Part shown: one piece after another, positions 62,401 to 64,000 of the stretch | Position numbering within the stretch: the first letter of the stretch is position 1 | Layout of the letters: the number at the start of each line of letters is the position of its first letter | Source of the DNA: Trichomonas vaginalis G3 | Taxonomy: Eukaryota; Parabasalia; Trichomonadida; Trichomonadidae | Assembly (NCBI RefSeq): GCF_026262505.1 | Contig: NC_067205.1 | Span: 22,973,585 to 23,037,584, forward strand | Length of the DNA stretch: 64,000 nucleotides | Reading direction: 5' to 3' | Translations under genes and position numbers: made by a program | Notes under the pieces: generated by a model | Seen by the model: the letters and a program-made list of their open reading frames with translations, nothing else | Databases searched by the model: none | What the model was told of the DNA's origin: nothing

Positions 62401-63598
62401 TTTCATTTATTTGATTATTTGTTATAGATTTTTAACAATGCAATACTATATTTCAAGGAATTTAAGACATTTAGTTTTGATTATTCATTCGAAATATACT
62501 GCGACAGTTTCTATTATGATGAATGTTTTGAATTTTCATACGATTGACAACAAAAATTTCGACATGGAAAAAATGTCAGAAATAATTGCATCTCAATTAC
62601 GAGATTGTGTTTTATTCTTTGATAATCAATTGCATATAACAGGTATGAATCAACAAGCAACAGCAAATCTTGGCTTTGTTTTGGAAAGAGACAAAACATT
62701 GAGATTAGAAAAAATAATTAATCCTTCGAAAAACAAAGATTTTTATTCATTCATGTTAATGATGAAAAACGCTTATGGTGTTCGAGCAAAGAGATATTTT
62801 GATTTTATTATTACTACAAAAGATGAAACTGATTTATTTTTCAGCGGAATGTTAATTCCTTTGTTTGGAAATATTAGATTAAGTTTTGCTTTAACTATGA
62901 GGAACCAAACAGATATAATGGACATGAAGAAAGAACTTGAACAGTTAAATAAGAATGTACATTCTTTGTTGAAGAGATTAGTTCCTGATGAAATTACAGG
63001 AATTTTAATGGAAGACAAAAAATTTTCGAATTTTGTTTCGAAGGGAAGTTCTGTTTTGAGTTTGTGTTTGAAGTCATCAAATGAAAGCATGAATAACAAC
63101 AAATTAGTGCTCGATGACGCTGATATAACACAGGTTTGTTTAAGTCTTATTGACAGAGTAATGATGAATTACAAAAATATCACAAGAATAAGACCATTAA
63201 ATGGAAATTTCATATTCATTTCTGGTCTATTTAAAGAAGAAAATGCAAATGAAAGTATTGTGAAAATGATACAATTTGCAAATGAAGTTGCTTATTCTAT
63301 TAATTCGTACACAGAGTGTGAATCATTAGTCACTTGTGTAATGAGTTATGGAGGCCCTGTTTACGGCTGCATGACTGGAATTTCGAAGACTGTTTTTGAT
63401 GTTTTTGGAATGCCTTTAGTTGAATGTTTCGACATGATGGATTTGGCACCTCCAGGAAAGATTTTGTTTGTTGATGACGCGTACGAAATGATTGATGATA
63501 AGTCAAAGTTGAGTCCATTCAAAGCGAATAGATTAGTAGAAAAGAAATTGTTCGTGCTGAATTCATATATCGGAATGGATTTTGTTCAAGATCAATAA
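59408..63598 (+). CDS. Multi-span membrane protein with PAS and degenerate class III cyclase domain
   Basis: 1396 residues from the ATG at 59408; the longer open frame upstream starts only at GTG. The N-terminal third holds about eight membrane spans (to about residue 330), then a helical cytosolic region. Four further spans lie at about 562-585, 730-752, 850-870 and 988-1008, with two large loops between. A PAS-like domain (about 1058-1180; LRDCVLFFDNQLHITGMNQQ) and a helical linker precede a class III cyclase-like domain (about 1195-1396). That domain keeps the signature GCMTGISKTVFDVFGMPLVE and PGKILFVDD. The strand that should carry the first metal Asp reads SSVLSLCLKSS, and the second (GD in cyclases) reads NGNFIFISGLF. 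Both metal-binding Asp appear lost, so activity is doubtful. Trichomonads have large families of such proteins. Confidence 0.82.
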   Translation: MEKNGFPIWTTLDHWPLYYHFYHYISIRQETNYLLRNVVDIIFSLQILLKLSLIPVILSTQNSSRFCVVIGKLLNQIMTLEFINSTYLTLVVFSYVLLFTLYIIYYFYNLGKLFIHHSSILLNFNLQEIAPLSLFYAAQCLKRQIEDVINGKSNYLLLVLSSLSFLVLIYYTYVGCAFRIAKYGRRCISYAFWCSFDAFWIIIVPNILQLIWITHDYFSYGIYISLGLSLAFSTACLLWLGTFPYIEKKSNVFAINIFGITCFILILEILFVAKVISIRVTIILIIVSVVSWKLFLGNQIFNFFCYMIEKISKFDPDDLFDLDNNVQLPQIKTFYLIILCRYLILKNYKDIHTLLVAAVDSERDLKLTLECSRMLMVRTIIPLQLRKKINEIDKKRLIFYWRPLLCQIQYYIDKLIVTKMDVDWSISILEHLKSKVKVSLYSFVNSLCENNLNKRRFTCALNHSILCQNLMDLAEYSLEGSPLALDLNECYSDFLSKIGGDFERIEKLKKKADEVKISFIKMENENHLFLSNKKYMPNNLNENVTHEQLLNYQNLIDQIPFYTINLMIFLCFVLGFFLLFPIVSIRYYTISTVFDPDIYFDHYHSPIHFKNFLLLRNIDIYTKVYLSKNMSLFDDLSPTSISNIKLYLNSLVCPNDRKLIFDGAGENVSNFPDTFYNFMADQEIFFSDDLNGYKHILNGHKQLVSIDSLFKNLTGRYLLCTKQMSLKGSQRQIFVCVGVSLLVFICLIYFILVRYKRNLNKIVEVFANIEMSTLEEFRSKLFVTLHQTATAINDYDSEFMTVVDNDGALDLEEIEADENQTNLNNNDDTDLIEEYLTAPIFFKVYDPAIPRTFLVFIFCLFIIRYSIVPITTESYKQSRKMYITNKVMEQIELELISNLLLEIDSSFANLSGIVEIYPKKVNFTGDIDKNLQFILSKWNVFIDDYKSYNRSEKLNVISSVLDMLTPIYNEYHDFNTTFNDSNAKYAEIFHWLITFLLFFIYLIICYRFLTMQYYISRNLRHLVLIIHSKYTATVSIMMNVLNFHTIDNKNFDMEKMSEIIASQLRDCVLFFDNQLHITGMNQQATANLGFVLERDKTLRLEKIINPSKNKDFYSFMLMMKNAYGVRAKRYFDFIITTKDETDLFFSGMLIPLFGNIRLSFALTMRNQTDIMDMKKELEQLNKNVHSLLKRLVPDEITGILMEDKKFSNFVSKGSSVLSLCLKSSNESMNNNKLVLDDADITQVCLSLIDRVMMNYKNITRIRPLNGNFIFISGLFKEENANESIVKMIQFANEVAYSINSYTECESLVTCVMSYGGPVYGCMTGISKTVFDVFGMPLVECFDMMDLAPPGKILFVDDAYEMIDDKSKLSPFKANRLVEKKLFVLNSYIGMDFVQDQ

Positions 63599-64000
63599 TA
63601 TTTATATATGTTTTTTTTTGTTTTTATATATATATATTTGTTTGTTAATCTTTTTATATATTAAAGTTTAAATGTTTGCAAAATGTTATTCACTTTTGGG
63701 GTAGGGATTTTGGGGGGCTCCCCTCGGTCGCTCCCCAAAAAATCCCTACCCCAAAAATTGCTGAATATCATTTTAGCATAGTATTGACTGAGAAATAAAA
63801 TTTAAATGTTTATAATCTCTCATATTTTTGAGATTGAATAAAAAAATAAAATCCATAAAATAAAAGTGCTTTATGGGGCTTCAACTCAAGGTAAAACACG
63901 CCATCGAATCTTGAACGCAGAAGGAGAAATGCACCATCTATCCATGATGATCCGACTTATAACTATTTGTCTGCCCAACTCGAAATTAATATTGTATGAT
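63599..64000. other. 3' flank with a long GC-rich inverted repeat
   Basis: About 400 bp to the right edge. It holds the inverted repeat listed next. From 63800 onward there is mixed sequence with no recognisable gene. Confidence 0.6.
63679..63774. repeat. Long inverted repeat about 80 bp after the cyclase-like gene
   Basis: Perfect 18-bp arms TTTTGGGGTAGGGATTTT (63694-63711) and its complement (63739-63756), an inner GGGG/CCCC stem, and outer pairing of AAAATGTTATTCA with TGAATATCATTTT. The total arm is about 35 bp with a few mismatches. It is strikingly GC-rich compared with its surroundings. It could act as a transcript end or be a small foldback element. Confidence 0.9.

Noticed and set aside
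63890-63935. ATCGAATCTTGAACGCA, close to a conserved 5.8S rRNA segment of many eukaryotes
   Set aside because: Flanking sequence does not match 5.8S rRNA, and the parabasalid 5.8S differs at these positions; coincidence.

Overview
The window looks like nuclear DNA of a parabasalid protist, most likely a trichomonad close to Tritrichomonas or Trichomonas. It is very AT-rich. The genes have no introns, and I saw no copy of the trichomonad ACTAACACACAG splice motif. Start codons sit a few bases after short AT-rich leaders. The host gene set is what one expects of such a genome: large type I surface proteins, a Pmp-like beta-helix fragment, a multi-membrane-span cyclase-like protein with a PAS region, a Rab GTPase, and degenerate kinase and phosphatase folds. 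There is also a Polinton/Maverick-like element of the type common in trichomonads. The species is an inference; no rRNA or other marker is present.

Layout. 1-1110 is a tandem array of 158/150-bp units. 1171-9768 is a compact block of twelve genes of a Polinton-like element, nine on the minus strand: tail-fibre-like protein, packaging ATPase, two capsid candidates and two small membrane-active-like proteins. The polymerase, integrase and protease genes of the family are not in the window. 9878-10773 holds nine different long inverted repeats, and 11205-11830 holds a 122-bp tandem array made of hairpins. After a long AT-rich gap come two surface-protein genes (14649-20897 and 21670-23397) and a truncated paralogue (25906-26288) that ends in the same 122-bp repeat. 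26500-31100 is gene-poor and holds a TIR element, tRNA-like scraps and a possible Sm-class RNA.

31105-46883 is the gene-dense host part: Spt5-like elongation factor, pseudokinase, amino-acid permease, nucleoplasmin-like chaperone, a serine-rich coiled-coil protein, Rab GTPase, small coiled-coil protein, C2 protein, pseudophosphatase, two related small proteins and a four-EF-hand protein. 46900-50600 is a repeat-rich gap that carries an inverted copy of the repeat at 24.35-25.58 kb. Then follow Beclin-1/ATG6 with a decayed duplicate of its 5' end, a Pmp-like fragment, xanthine dehydrogenase (clearly GC-richer than its surroundings) and, at the right edge, the cyclase-like membrane protein.

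Three signalling folds here (kinase, PPP phosphatase, class III cyclase) have lost the residues needed for catalysis. The most unusual non-coding content is the two kinds of foldback arrays, in which stems differ in sequence but keep pairing, and a short AAAAGTGAC motif found close to several start codons and at the end of a dispersed repeat.
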